Numbered from the stretch's first letter, positions 17,170 to 24,874 are shown. The stretch: 64,000 nucleotides of DNA from Pseudomonas chlororaphis (GCA_001023535.1 CP011020.1:2865734-2929733); one strand, 5' to 3'. Translations and numbers: made by a program. The notes: a model not told the origin generated them from the sequence alone.

Positions 17170-17950
17170 GAGGATAGATCAAGCTAATGATCAGCCATTG
17201 CCCAGGGAAACGGTGAATGGTGCCCATCAAAAAATGCAAATCCTTGCCGGGAAGTTCGATTTCAAGCTTGTCTCGAAACGGGGCTTCCCAGCCATTTACT
17301 CCGTGCTGGCGGCGAACGTTTCTGTAGAGCTGGCTAGCCTCCCAGTCAACAATCTTGTGCGTGTATGATTTGATCTCCCCCTCAACCACACACTCATATA
17401 CATAATGGAAATCAAACGGTACTTTTTCCAGTCGCTTGATGCTCATCCGCTCTTGTTGATCATCGAATAGGCTTGGCTGTCGCTGCATCTGCTCAAGCTT
17501 ATCGATCTCCTGTGAGGTCCACGCCTCCGAAGCAGCTTTCCGAATAAGCAGCTCTGTTATTCGAGCAGGCTTAACTAGACCCAAAGTAATGTTGCTGTCC
17601 ACCCTCGCCTTTTCTAAAGCATCAAAGCTATTGTAGACAGGCAGCTTATCCAGCAACACCCGTCGCTCCCTCCAGTCCCCTGCTGATAAAGCTTTGCCCA
17701 GTGAAATGGTATCGACTCCAATCCTATGACTCTCAGGTCTCCGATCTCCCGGACTTCTTTCGATATGTGCTTCGATCCACTGCCATTTCGAAAATTGCTG
17801 ATCACCGGTTACCAGACGGAACGGAACGGGATAGAGCCGTATAAGATTACCGTCTTCGTCCATACCCGCGACACAAGATGTCTCAGCATACTTAGCACTG
17901 GGCGAGGGATACGTTTTGCAAAGGATTAGAATCCGAGTTTTCCGTCTCAT
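17126..17950 (-). CDS. Conserved hypothetical protein convergent with the DUF488 gene
   Basis: A 274-aa protein beginning MRRKTRILILCKTYPSPSAK, followed by ETSCVAGMDEDGNLIRLYPV and WQWIEAHIERSPGDRRPES. The regular beta-rich N-terminal pattern and basic patches suggest an OB-like nucleic-acid-binding fold, but I cannot name the family with certainty. The C-terminal half contains DFHYVYECVVEG and ends IYPPKRQNEAVQQMSLF. It overlaps the DUF488 gene tail-to-tail by 44 bp, so transcription through one would be antisense to the other. Both lie beside the candidate TPR-PIN system, in what looks like a defence-rich accessory block. Partnership with DUF488 is inference. Confidence 0.75.
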   Translation of the reverse strand: MRRKTRILILCKTYPSPSAKYAETSCVAGMDEDGNLIRLYPVPFRLVTGDQQFSKWQWIEAHIERSPGDRRPESHRIGVDTISLGKALSAGDWRERRVLLDKLPVYNSFDALEKARVDSNITLGLVKPARITELLIRKAASEAWTSQEIDKLEQMQRQPSLFDDQQERMSIKRLEKVPFDFHYVYECVVEGEIKSYTHKIVDWEASQLYRNVRRQHGVNGWEAPFRDKLEIELPGKDLHFLMGTIHRFPGQWLIISLIYPPKRQNEAVQQMSLF

Positions 17951-18122
17951 TTAGCCAGGTCCATTTGGTATTTTTAAAACTGTAACTACGCGGCCTAATA
18001 ATGGCCAGTTGTCACCACAAAAAATTTTTTGCTGTTCCGTCCGTTATCTATTTCGCAATGGTCGTATGGGTCATAAAAGTACGCGCAAAAGAGCCTCTCT
18101 CCCATCGCTCCTGTCGTATCTT

Positions 18123-18169
18123 CGCCCAACGAAAAAGGTCTTGCACAGCAAGACCTTTTTCGTTGGGCG
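18123..18169. terminator. Bidirectional terminator hairpin
   Basis: A 22-bp perfect stem (arm sequence CAACGAAAAAGGTCTTGC) with A and T tracts in its arms, able to terminate from both sides. It lies 13 bp past the stop of the DUF6124 gene. No gene is seen in 17951-18122. Confidence 0.75.
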
Positions 18170-18182
18170 GCAGCGGATTGAT

Positions 18183-18542
18183 CTACCGCGTCTCAACAAT
18201 ATCCAACGCCCGATTCGCCAACAGCTCACTCACCTCAATCACCTGCAAAATCCCCAACGCAACCCGCCGTCGCGAACCATCCAGATCAAACGCCAGATCA
18301 CTGATCATCGCATTCGCCGAAGCCAAATTCTCACTCAAATTCGCCAGCAAACACTCAGAATCAACCCCCGGATCAATCCGTAAAATGGAGTCGGACTTGT
18401 CAGACGTTTCGCTCTTAGGCTTGGGTTTCAGGTAGTAATCCAACGCTCGCGTGGCAGCGTCGTCGATTTTCTTGTTGCGGGCAGATTGGGCATGGGACGT
18501 AGGTTCGTCTGCCGCAGGAGGGTTCGGAGTAATTTTTGCCAT
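18183..18542 (-). CDS. DUF6124-family protein
   Basis: A 119-aa protein of a small Pseudomonas family of unknown function, usually annotated DUF6124 and related to DUF3077. It has the typical beginning MAKITPNPPA, a disordered polar linker (LKPKPKSETSDKSDS), then a predicted helical bundle with LSENLASANAMISDLAFDLDGSRRRVALG. The ATG at 18542 sits directly downstream of a long structured leader in which the AGGA sequence is paired (18543-18687), so expression may be controlled at translation. A remnant of a second member lies at 21910-21999. Function unknown. Confidence 0.85.
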   Translation of the reverse strand: MAKITPNPPAADEPTSHAQSARNKKIDDAATRALDYYLKPKPKSETSDKSDSILRIDPGVDSECLLANLSENLASANAMISDLAFDLDGSRRRVALGILQVIEVSELLANRALDIVETR

Positions 18543-18687
18543 CTACTTAGGTTCCTGTAAGTGATGCTGAAGCCACCTCGCGACTAAACGAGGGGCGGCA
18601 GCTGTGCGCAGGTTAGTCGACCGGTGAACCTAAGAATCCCGGCGCGCCCGAGGGCGCCCTGCGCACAGCCACCATCGATACAGGAAC
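18543..18687 (-). promoter_or_regulatory. Structured 5' leader with competing pairings over the DUF6124 ribosome-binding site
   Basis: Read on the minus strand, GTTCCTGTA (18687-18679) is complementary to TACAGGAAC (18559-18551), which contains the AGGA before the start codon. Nested inside is a perfect 12-bp stem, GCTGTGCGCAGG/CCTGCGCACAGC (18669-18658 with 18612-18601; arms given in plus-strand sense). CTTAGGTTC (18634-18626) is complementary to GAACCTAAG (18554-18546), which overlaps the same AGGA region. The two 9-bp pairings cannot form together, a layout like an RNA switch. A further CTTAGGTT copy is at 18719-18726, and a hairpin TCACTGA/TCAGTGA lies near 18748. Structure is seen in the sequence; regulation is inferred. 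Confidence 0.55.
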
Positions 18688-18958
18688 AGCAAAGCCTGAC
18701 GGATTGGACGTGATACGCCTTAGGTTGAGACGGGCGACTAAACCCGATCACTGACAATCAGTGACAGGCCCCAAACTACCGACGCAACCCTAGGCGCACA
18801 AGCCGGCGGATTCTGGCGTAGTTGTAGGCAAAGGCGCAAGGCGCTGTGGCCTGGCGAGCCTTAGCCGCTGATGTCTGTCGGTCTTTGCTGACAGGACGTC
18901 ACTCGACTGGTCCGAGCCGATGTTCGATGCCGTGCGATTGAGGCTGTTGGAAGATTTG

Positions 18959-19021
18959 TGGCGAGGCGTTCATTGGAGGGGCTGCTGCGCAGCCCAGCGG
19001 GAGCAAGCTCCCTCGCCACGT
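18959..19021. repeat. REP-type palindrome
   Basis: GTGGCGAG...CTCGCCAC brackets GGGCTGCTGCGCAGCCC and GGGAGCAAGCTCCC. Related copies are at 21842-21889 and 23563-23604. Between 18727 and 18958 no gene is seen. Confidence 0.75.
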
Positions 19022-19054
19022 TGGTTTACCTGAATGGCATTGCGATTGGAGCCG

Positions 19055-19621
19055 CTACGCGTTCTCGCTCTTCTCCGATGATTCATCGCTGTGCACCACC
19101 ACCAGCAACTGTGCCTGGACGTCGCCCACCGAACGCAACCGATGGGGCTTCTGTGCATTGAAATGCAGGGCATCGCCACGGTTCAGCAGCACGCGCTCGT
19201 TCATGAAATCCACTTCCACCTGGCCTTCGTGCACGAACAGGAACTCTTCCCCTGTGTGCTCCTTGAAGGCGTGATGCGCCGTGAACTCAGCCGCCGGGTA
19301 GAGGATGAAGGGCAGCAGGCTGCGCTCGGACACTTGGTGGGCCAAGACCGCGTATTCGGAGCTACCGCTGCTCGCCGCGAGAGATTGGCGGTCTTCGCTG
19401 CGCACCAGGCTGTAGCTGTCGAGGGAGACGTTTTCTTCGGAGAACAGCTCCTCGACTTTCACGCTCAGCGCCTTGGCGAGCTTGAGCGCGGTGGCGATGG
19501 AGGGCGTGCTCAAGCCTCGCTCCACCTTGGACAGGTAGCTCTTGGTCATCCCGGTTTTTTCGGCCAGGACGTCCAGTGTCATGCCGAGTTTTTTCCTGAG
19601 CAATTTCAAGCGAATGGACAT
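19055..19621 (-). CDS. XRE-family regulator with C-terminal cupin domain
   Basis: A 188-aa regulator. An N-terminal helix-turn-helix (about 1-60: MSIRLKLLRKKLGMTLDVLA, TGMTKSYLSKVERGLSTPS) is joined to a small cupin domain (about 110-180: HTGEEFLFVHEGQVEVDF, RGDALHFNAQKPHRLR) that would bind a small ligand. The start is taken at 19621, where the HTH begins; the 17 extra upstream codons would overlap the operator. It is divergent from the class II aldolase gene (19772). The intergenic palindrome at 19666-19682 plus an extra half-site are probable binding sites for this protein, which would control itself and the enzyme operon. Confidence 0.92.
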   Translation of the reverse strand: MSIRLKLLRKKLGMTLDVLAEKTGMTKSYLSKVERGLSTPSIATALKLAKALSVKVEELFSEENVSLDSYSLVRSEDRQSLAASSGSSEYAVLAHQVSERSLLPFILYPAAEFTAHHAFKEHTGEEFLFVHEGQVEVDFMNERVLLNRGDALHFNAQKPHRLRSVGDVQAQLLVVVHSDESSEKSENA

Positions 19622-19665
19622 AGGTAACCAACATTTCCAGAGAAACGGACAATCTGCGATTGCAA

Positions 19666-19702
19666 ATGACACTTTGTGTCATATAGTCTATTTAGTGTCA
19701 TT
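19666..19702. promoter_or_regulatory. Palindromic operator between XRE-cupin regulator and aldolase operon
   Basis: Perfect inverted repeat ATGACACTTTGTGTCAT (19666-19682) with a third half-site AGTGTCATT at 19694-19702, about two helical turns away. It lies in the 150-bp divergent promoter region and is the best candidate operator of the XRE-cupin protein. Confidence 0.65.
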
Positions 19703-19771
19703 AGCACCTTCCCTTCACAGCTTCCATGACGCGGATCAAGAACGCTCAAAGAACGAATCAGGAGAACGGAT

Positions 19772-20554
19772 ATGAGCAAGACACTGGCAACGCCCAAGGA
19801 CCAGTTGGTCCAGCATGCTGTTAACCAGATGCAGAAATCACTGCCGGATAATACGTGGACTGTACGACAAAAGCTGGCCCTGACCTGCCGCATCCTGTTC
19901 GAGAACGGCCACGACTCAGGGCTGGCCGGGCAGATTACCGCGCGCGGGCCGCAGCCGGGCACCTACTACACCCAACAACTGGGCTTGGGCTTCGACGAGA
20001 TCACCGCCGGCAACCTGCTGCTAGTCAATGAAGACCTGGAGGTGCTGGAAGGCCACGGCATGCCCAACCCGGCCAACCGCTTCCATACCTGGGTCTACCG
20101 TGCTCGGCCGGACGTGAACTGCATCATCCACACCCACCCGACCCACATCGCCGCGCTGTCGATGCTGGAAGTGCCGCTGCAGATTTCCCACATGGACCTC
20201 TGCCCGCTGTACGAAGACTGTGCGTTCCTGGAAGGCTGGCCGGGCGTGCCGGTGGGCAATGAGGAAGGCGAATTGATCGCCGGTGCCCTGGGTGACAAGC
20301 GCGCCATCCTGCTTTCCCACCACGGCCAGTTGTCCACCGGTGCCACCGTAGAGGAAGCCTGCAACATCGCCCAGTTGATCGAGCGCGCCGCGAAGTTGCA
20401 ATTGCTGGCCATGGCCGCCGGCGAAGTGAAACCGATCCTGCCGCACCTGGGCCGCGAAGCCCACGACTGGATCGCCCGACCGAAGCGCCACGCGGCCGCC
20501 TTCGACTACTACGTCCGGCAGAACCTGCGCCAACACGCCAATTGCCTGAACTGA
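19772..20554 (+). CDS. Class II aldolase/adducin-family protein
   Basis: A 260-aa zinc-dependent class II aldolase or decarboxylase of the fuculose-phosphate aldolase fold. Metal ligands are visible in CIIHTHPTHIAAL (H-x-H) and LLSHHGQLSTG (third His); HDSGLAGQITAR is the substrate-phosphate-loop region. The ATG at 19772 follows GGAGAACGGAT. Substrate unknown; close relatives act on sugar acids or hydroxy-keto acids. It is followed after 19 bp by a DapA-family enzyme, so the pair probably works on successive or related aldol substrates, controlled by the divergent XRE-cupin regulator. Confidence 0.9.
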   Translation: MSKTLATPKDQLVQHAVNQMQKSLPDNTWTVRQKLALTCRILFENGHDSGLAGQITARGPQPGTYYTQQLGLGFDEITAGNLLLVNEDLEVLEGHGMPNPANRFHTWVYRARPDVNCIIHTHPTHIAALSMLEVPLQISHMDLCPLYEDCAFLEGWPGVPVGNEEGELIAGALGDKRAILLSHHGQLSTGATVEEACNIAQLIERAAKLQLLAMAAGEVKPILPHLGREAHDWIARPKRHAAAFDYYVRQNLRQHANCLN

Positions 20555-20573
20555 CCCTATTAGGAGCCTCGCC

Positions 20574-21461
20574 ATGTCTACCCCCAATATCCACGGCATC
20601 ATCGGTTACACCATCACGCCCTTCTCCGCCGACGGCCAGGGCTTGGACCTGGACGCGCTGGGCCAGTCCATCGATCGCCTGATCGACAGCGGCGTCCACG
20701 CCATCGCGCCCTTGGGCAGCACGGGCGAAGGCGCCTACCTGAGCGACGCCGAGTGGGACCAGGTCGCCGAGTTCAGCATCGCCCGCGTCGCCGGCCGGGT
20801 GCCGACGGTGGTCAGCGTGTCGGACCTGACCACCGCCAAGGCGGTGCGCCGCGCGCGTTTTGCCCAGGCGAAGGGCGCCGATGTGGTGATGGTGTTGCCG
20901 GCTTCGTACTGGAAACTGAGTGAGGCGGAAATCCTCGCCCATTACAAAACCATCGGCGCCAGCATCGACCTGCCCATCATGCTTTATAACAACCCGGCCA
21001 CCAGCGGCATCGACATGTCGGTGGAACTGATCCTGCGGATTTTCAACGCGGTGGAGAACGTCACCCTGGTCAAGGAGAGCACTGGCGACATCCAGCGCAT
21101 GCACAAGCTGCAAGTGCTGGGCGAAGGCCAGGTGCCGTTCTATAACGGTTGCAATCCGCTGGCGCTGGAAGCCTTTGCCGCCGGCGCCAAGGGCTGGTGC
21201 ACGGCCGCGCCGAACCTGATCCCGCAGCTCAACCTCGACCTGTACGCTGCCGTGCTGGCCAATGACCTGAACAACGCGCGGGCGTTGTTCTATCGTCAGT
21301 TGCCGCTGCTGGATTTCATCCTCAAGGGCGGTTTGCCGGCGACGATCAAGGCCGGTTTGCGCACCTTGGGCCTGGAGGTGGGCGATCCGCGCTTGCCGGT
21401 GTTCCCGCTCGATGAAGTGCGCGACGGCCAACTGCGGGCCATGCTGGAACAACTGCGCTGA
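20574..21461 (+). CDS. Dihydrodipicolinate synthase (DapA)-family enzyme
   Basis: A 295-aa class I aldolase of the DapA/NanA superfamily. GSTGEGAYLS holds the pyruvate-binding GxxGE signature. MLYNNPATSGIDM contains the YNxP element whose Tyr takes part in catalysis, and VTLVKESTGD contains the Schiff-base Lys. An AGGAG site precedes the ATG at 20574. It is unlikely to be the housekeeping DapA given the operon with a class II aldolase and the catabolic-type regulator. A pyruvate-releasing or pyruvate-adding step in sugar-acid or hydroxyproline-like catabolism is plausible, but the substrate is not indicated. Confidence 0.9.
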   Translation: MSTPNIHGIIGYTITPFSADGQGLDLDALGQSIDRLIDSGVHAIAPLGSTGEGAYLSDAEWDQVAEFSIARVAGRVPTVVSVSDLTTAKAVRRARFAQAKGADVVMVLPASYWKLSEAEILAHYKTIGASIDLPIMLYNNPATSGIDMSVELILRIFNAVENVTLVKESTGDIQRMHKLQVLGEGQVPFYNGCNPLALEAFAAGAKGWCTAAPNLIPQLNLDLYAAVLANDLNNARALFYRQLPLLDFILKGGLPATIKAGLRTLGLEVGDPRLPVFPLDEVRDGQLRAMLEQLR

Positions 21462-21486
21462 TCGACCCACTGGCCTTGCGATCGAC

Positions 21487-21512
21487 AGGGGGTGTTCAAG
21501 CACACCCCCTGT
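21487..21512 (+). terminator. Hairpin after the aldolase/DapA-like operon
   Basis: CAGGGGGTGT, loop TCAAGC, ACACCCCCTG: a perfect 10-bp stem 25 bp past the operon's last stop. There is no long T tract, so termination may be weak. It lies just upstream of the Rof-like gene. Confidence 0.5.
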
Positions 21513-21535
21513 TCGGTCGCTGTCGAGGTAATGAG

Positions 21536-21814
21536 ATGAACACCTATCAACCACTGAACTGCGACCTGCATGATTACCTGGAGATCGCCTGCCTCTACGG
21601 CTACACGCTGGACATCGAACTGACTGACGGCCAACGCCTGAACGCCCGGGCGATCACCACGCGGACTGCCCCCACGCGGGAGGAGTTTCTCGATGTGGAA
21701 ACTGCGGACGGTCGCCTGGAGATTCGTCTTGATCAGTTGCTGGCGATTACGCCGCTGGATCACAGTGCCCGGTTTGGGCGGGTTGTGCTGGCGCTGCGAA
21801 ATCTGCCGGGGTAG
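21536..21814 (+). CDS. Rof-like (Rho-binding antiterminator) protein
   Basis: A 92-aa protein of the Rof/YaeO family, small Sm-like-fold proteins that bind transcription terminator Rho and inhibit it. The start is the ATG at 21536 with a GAGGTAA site; MNTYQPLNCDLHDYLEIACL is the family N-terminus (Y-x-P-I/L-x-C-x-x-x-D-Y-L-E), followed by LDIELTDGQ and IRLDQLLAITPLD. Function as a Rho inhibitor is inferred from family. It is separated from the DapA-like gene by a hairpin and may be its own unit. Confidence 0.85.
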   Translation: MNTYQPLNCDLHDYLEIACLYGYTLDIELTDGQRLNARAITTRTAPTREEFLDVETADGRLEIRLDQLLAITPLDHSARFGRVVLALRNLPG

Positions 21815-21841
21815 GTGTGATGGCGTTTAGGCTGGGAGTTT

Positions 21842-21889
21842 TTGGGGCCGCTGCGCAGCCCAACGGGGATAAATCCCCTCGCCACGGGC
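21842..21889. repeat. REP-type palindrome
   Basis: GGGGCCGCTGCGCAGCCC followed by GGGGATAAATCCCC and CTCGCCAC, a variant of the copies at 18959 and 23563. Confidence 0.7.
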
Positions 21890-21909
21890 TGTGTTTTCCT
21901 CACCTGATC

Positions 21910-21999
21910 TCAAACGCCCTCAGCTAAATCATCTGCTGCCACCCACACGTGCGATCCATTCAGATCGAACACCAGATCACGGATCATCCGGCTTTTCCT
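21910..21999 (-). pseudogene. Remnant of a DUF6124-family gene
   Basis: On the minus strand the reading MIRDLVFDLNGSHVWVA matches the conserved C-terminal part of the DUF6124 protein at 18183 (MISDLAFDLDGSRRRVA) and ends at a stop at 21910-21912. Upstream the frame is broken by a stop within about 15 codons and no N-terminal half is found, so this is a fragment. It lies just before the pyocin gene. Confidence 0.7.
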
Positions 22000-22105
22000 G
22001 CATTAGCGAAAACGGACCAACCATTTCCAGAAACCTCCTACAACCCTCCTCTGGGATCTCGCGTTAGCGTCTGTCCTGCCTTTATCGGACGAGACGCTCA
22101 GCGCA

Positions 22106-23293
22106 GTGACACGCAAACAAGACATCCCCAAGGTCCGAAACCCGCCCGCCGGTGACGGGCATCACATCACTTACAGAGACATGACTGCCAGCGAACTGGC
22201 CGCGCGCGAAACCCGACAGCGGGATTATGAAGCCATGCTTGCCCGACAAGCAGCCTATGAACAGGCGCGCTGGGCTCCGGTGGATAACAAACCGCTACCC
22301 GAGGTGACCGGGTGCGTGTTTGCCAAGAGCTGCAAGCTGCCCAACGGCATCATTGATTACAGCAACCCCAACGGCTACGTACCGGCGGATCTGGTCAAGC
22401 AGTACGGCGACCTGATGTGGCTCGGCGGCCGCAGTGCCGACCCTTCCGGCGCGGTGCCCCTCAAGCGGATCGGCGCGAACACGGTGCCCGTGACGTTGGG
22501 CCGGTTCGCGCTGGGCGGTTCGGCAGCGTCTACGGCTGCTGCCGGCAGTACCGTCGGCGCAGCTCTGCTGACGGGCATCATCGCCCTGCTCTGGCCTTCC
22601 AGCCTGGGTGACAGCGCACTCTACAGCGAGGGCCAGCTACGCAACCTCAAGCAGGCGCGCAGCCGCATGCGCCTTAACATCGAGCAGCAGGCCGATGGCA
22701 GTCTCAAGGGGTATGGGTTCTATACGGGTCAAAATGGCGGCTGGGAGATGGTCGACGTTGTCCAGTTCACTCCGCGGGCCGAGCAGTTCGTCGCCGACCT
22801 GGGTGATGGCGTCGAACTGATCTGGACGCCGGCCACCGACCCTTCCGATACCCTCGGCATCCCTGCTCTGGAGGCCGCGCCCCAGGCACCTCCCGTATGG
22901 ATCTACCCGCCGACACCGATGGCCGACAGCATCATTGTCGACCCGATTTATCCGCCGGAATACAGGGACTTCATTCTGGTGTTTCCGGCGGATTCGGGGG
23001 TTCGGCCGGTTTATGTGGTTTTAAGTGTTCCGGGGGATCATAAGTACCACAAACCTCCCTCGCTGCTTCCAGCCTTTCCAGATGCTAAAACTGCTCCATC
23101 TAAAACGTTCGTACGTGGTGGCGGTATTAAACGTCGAAGATGGAAGGATCCCGCCGGAAGAATCTATGAGTGGGACTCACAACACGGTGCTGTCGAGCTA
23201 TATACAAAACAAGGGAAACATCTTGGGGAATACGACCCAATAACTGGCGAACAAACAAAACCCGCCGACCCGACAAGGAGAGTAGAAAAGTGA
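22106..23293 (+). CDS. Short S-type pyocin with colicin-E3-type rRNase domain
   Basis: A 395-aa bacteriocin. The N-terminal ~110 residues include GCVFAKSCKLPNGIIDYSNP, a motif common in short Pseudomonas bacteriocins. A Gly/Ala-rich hydrophobic stretch (about 137-170) leads into the Pyocin_S domain (DGSLKGYGFYTGQNGGWEMV through PPEYRDFILVFPADSGVRPV). The C-terminus is an E3-type cytotoxic domain: GRIYEWDSQHGAVELY retains Asp357, His360 and Glu364 and ends with Arg391/392, matching the catalytic Asp, His, Glu and Arg of colicin E3, which cuts 16S rRNA in the decoding centre. The long receptor-binding region of classic S pyocins is absent. The start is GTG at 22106 (weak site); ATG at 22181 is an alternative. 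The immunity gene overlaps its stop. Confidence 0.9.
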   Translation: MTRKQDIPKVRNPPAGDGHHITYRDMTASELAARETRQRDYEAMLARQAAYEQARWAPVDNKPLPEVTGCVFAKSCKLPNGIIDYSNPNGYVPADLVKQYGDLMWLGGRSADPSGAVPLKRIGANTVPVTLGRFALGGSAASTAAAGSTVGAALLTGIIALLWPSSLGDSALYSEGQLRNLKQARSRMRLNIEQQADGSLKGYGFYTGQNGGWEMVDVVQFTPRAEQFVADLGDGVELIWTPATDPSDTLGIPALEAAPQAPPVWIYPPTPMADSIIVDPIYPPEYRDFILVFPADSGVRPVYVVLSVPGDHKYHKPPSLLPAFPDAKTAPSKTFVRGGGIKRRRWKDPAGRIYEWDSQHGAVELYTKQGKHLGEYDPITGEQTKPADPTRRVEK

Positions 23294-23520
23294 AACCCAT
23301 CGTTGAAGTTTTTGACATGGAAACGGAAGAGCTAATACAGACAGTGGAAGTTCCAAGCGTCTATATGGACCAGTTGGCTGTGCTTATGGGCTGGACAACA
23401 CCGGAAGATTTTTGCTTTGTCTACGAGCTGTTACCGCAGCAGATAAAAACGATAGAAGAGTGGACTCACACAACATTTCATGGCGACAACCGCATCATTC
23501 AAATCGTCTGCCTTGAATAA
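23290..23520 (+). CDS. Immunity protein of the E3-type pyocin (DUF7683-like)
   Basis: A 76-aa acidic protein starting at GTG 23290, whose GTGA overlaps the pyocin stop by 4 bp, so toxin and immunity are made together. The sequence KPIVEVFDMETEELIQTVEV, then LAVLMGWTTPEDF and IEEWTHTTFHGDN, resembles the small family I recall as DUF7683, found behind E3-type pyocin genes; it is unlike the classical cloacin/E3 immunity proteins. It would bind and block the rRNase domain. Several ATG-less extensions upstream in the same frame are shadows of the pyocin gene. Confidence 0.85.
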   Translation: MKPIVEVFDMETEELIQTVEVPSVYMDQLAVLMGWTTPEDFCFVYELLPQQIKTIEEWTHTTFHGDNRIIQIVCLE

Positions 23521-23562
23521 CCCTTGGTAATCCTCTCCCGATGGACTACGTCGGGCGGTTTT

Positions 23563-23604
23563 GGGGCTGCTACGCAGCCCAGCGGGAGCAAGCTCCCTCG
23601 CCAC
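23563..23604. repeat. REP-type palindrome
   Basis: GGGGCTGCTACGCAGCCC, GGGAGCAAGCTCCC, CTCGCCAC. Nothing else is seen between 23521 and 23800. Confidence 0.75.
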
Positions 23605-23800
23605 GGGGATTGGATTTTCCTTTCGGTCTCGGGCAACCTCCTCCCCTTCCCGAACAACCGATCGCCAATCCCCCCGTTCAACCTGCAAAAAAACTTCAAT
23701 ATTTCCCCTCCCGCAAAGCTTTCATCCGCTCCAGCAAAGTCCTCGCGTATCGCGCCCTTCGATAATCCCCGCTTCGCTTGCACGCCCCTTGCCCGCCACC

Positions 23801-24874
23801 ATGAACCTACACACCTTCATCCGTCACTCCAGGCTCGCCACCGCGGTGCTGATCCGCCTGCATCGAACGTTTTCGTTCATGGCCGGTTACCTGGCGCGGC
23901 TGGGCTTCGATTCCGAACGGTGGCCGGTGGCCCGTGACGAGGGCGCCGTGGACAGGTCGGCCGGGGCCATTTGCCCGGAGCTGGCTGCGACCGTGTTCAG
24001 CCACGCGCGTGAAGGAGCCATTCTGGTGGACCCATTCGGCCGAGTCATTGCCGTGAACGAGGCGTTCACCCGTCTCACCGGTTACGGGCAAGACGAGGTG
24101 CAGGGTCGGGCGCTGAATGCCCACCCCATGGTGCGGCGGCTGCTGGCGTTTTATGCGCCGATGAAGAACGCACTGGATTTCCACGGGCATTGGTCCGGCG
24201 AAATCCAGAGCAGCCACAAGGACGGTCGCGAGATGACGTCGCGCATCAGCATCAGTGCCGTGCATGATCGGTACGGCAATGTTCAGCATTACGTGGCGCT
24301 GTTCAGTGACATGACGCAAATCAAGCAGCGCCTCCAGTTGCTGGAGCGCGACGCCCGGTATGACGCGCTCACGCAACTGCCTAATCGGTTGCTGTTGGCC
24401 GAGCGGATGCGCCAGGCGTTGGGCAAGGCGCGGGCGCACCAGCAAAAGGTGGCCATCGCCTTTATCGACCTCGACGGCTTCAAGGCCCTGAACGACAGTT
24501 ACGGCCATGACTGGGGCGACCGGGTGTTGCAGATTGTCGCGGCGCGGATCAACGCGACCCTGCGCGAGAGCGACACGCTGGCGCGGCTCGGTGGCGATGA
24601 GTTTGTCGCCGGGCTGGTCGGGCTACAGGCGGTGGAAGACAGCGAGCCGTTGCTCAAGCGCATGCTGCAAGCAGCCAACGCACCCATCCTGATCGGCGCG
24701 CAGACGGTGGAAATCGCCGCCAGCATCGGCGTGGCGTTTTTCCCCGAGCACGGTCAGGAAATCGATGCGCTGATCAGCAAGGCGGACCAGGCGATGTACC
24801 TGTCGAAGAAGGCCGGCGGCAACCGCCTGGCGTTCTGCCCGACGCGGTTCATTTCGGTCAATAGCGAAGCCTGA
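23801..24874 (+). CDS. PAS-GGDEF diguanylate cyclase
   Basis: A 357-aa cyclase expected to make the second messenger c-di-GMP. A PAS domain (about 65-180: GAILVDPFGRVIAVNEAF, LTGYGQDEVQGRALN) is followed by a GGDEF domain with intact active site LGGDEFVAGL (264-268) and an RESD inhibitory site five residues before it, so it should be active and feedback-inhibited. The start at 23801 is chosen as the first ATG of the coding-type reading; upstream codons are REP-derived. No membrane segment is seen. Its 3' end overlaps the convergent TonB receptor gene by 17 bp. Confidence 0.9.
   Translation: MNLHTFIRHSRLATAVLIRLHRTFSFMAGYLARLGFDSERWPVARDEGAVDRSAGAICPELAATVFSHAREGAILVDPFGRVIAVNEAFTRLTGYGQDEVQGRALNAHPMVRRLLAFYAPMKNALDFHGHWSGEIQSSHKDGREMTSRISISAVHDRYGNVQHYVALFSDMTQIKQRLQLLERDARYDALTQLPNRLLLAERMRQALGKARAHQQKVAIAFIDLDGFKALNDSYGHDWGDRVLQIVAARINATLRESDTLARLGGDEFVAGLVGLQAVEDSEPLLKRMLQAANAPILIGAQTVEIAASIGVAFFPEHGQEIDALISKADQAMYLSKKAGGNRLAFCPTRFISVNSEA

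Noticed and set aside
20124-21554. 476-aa minus-strand ORF
   Set aside because: Antisense to the aldolase and DapA-family genes; no motif.
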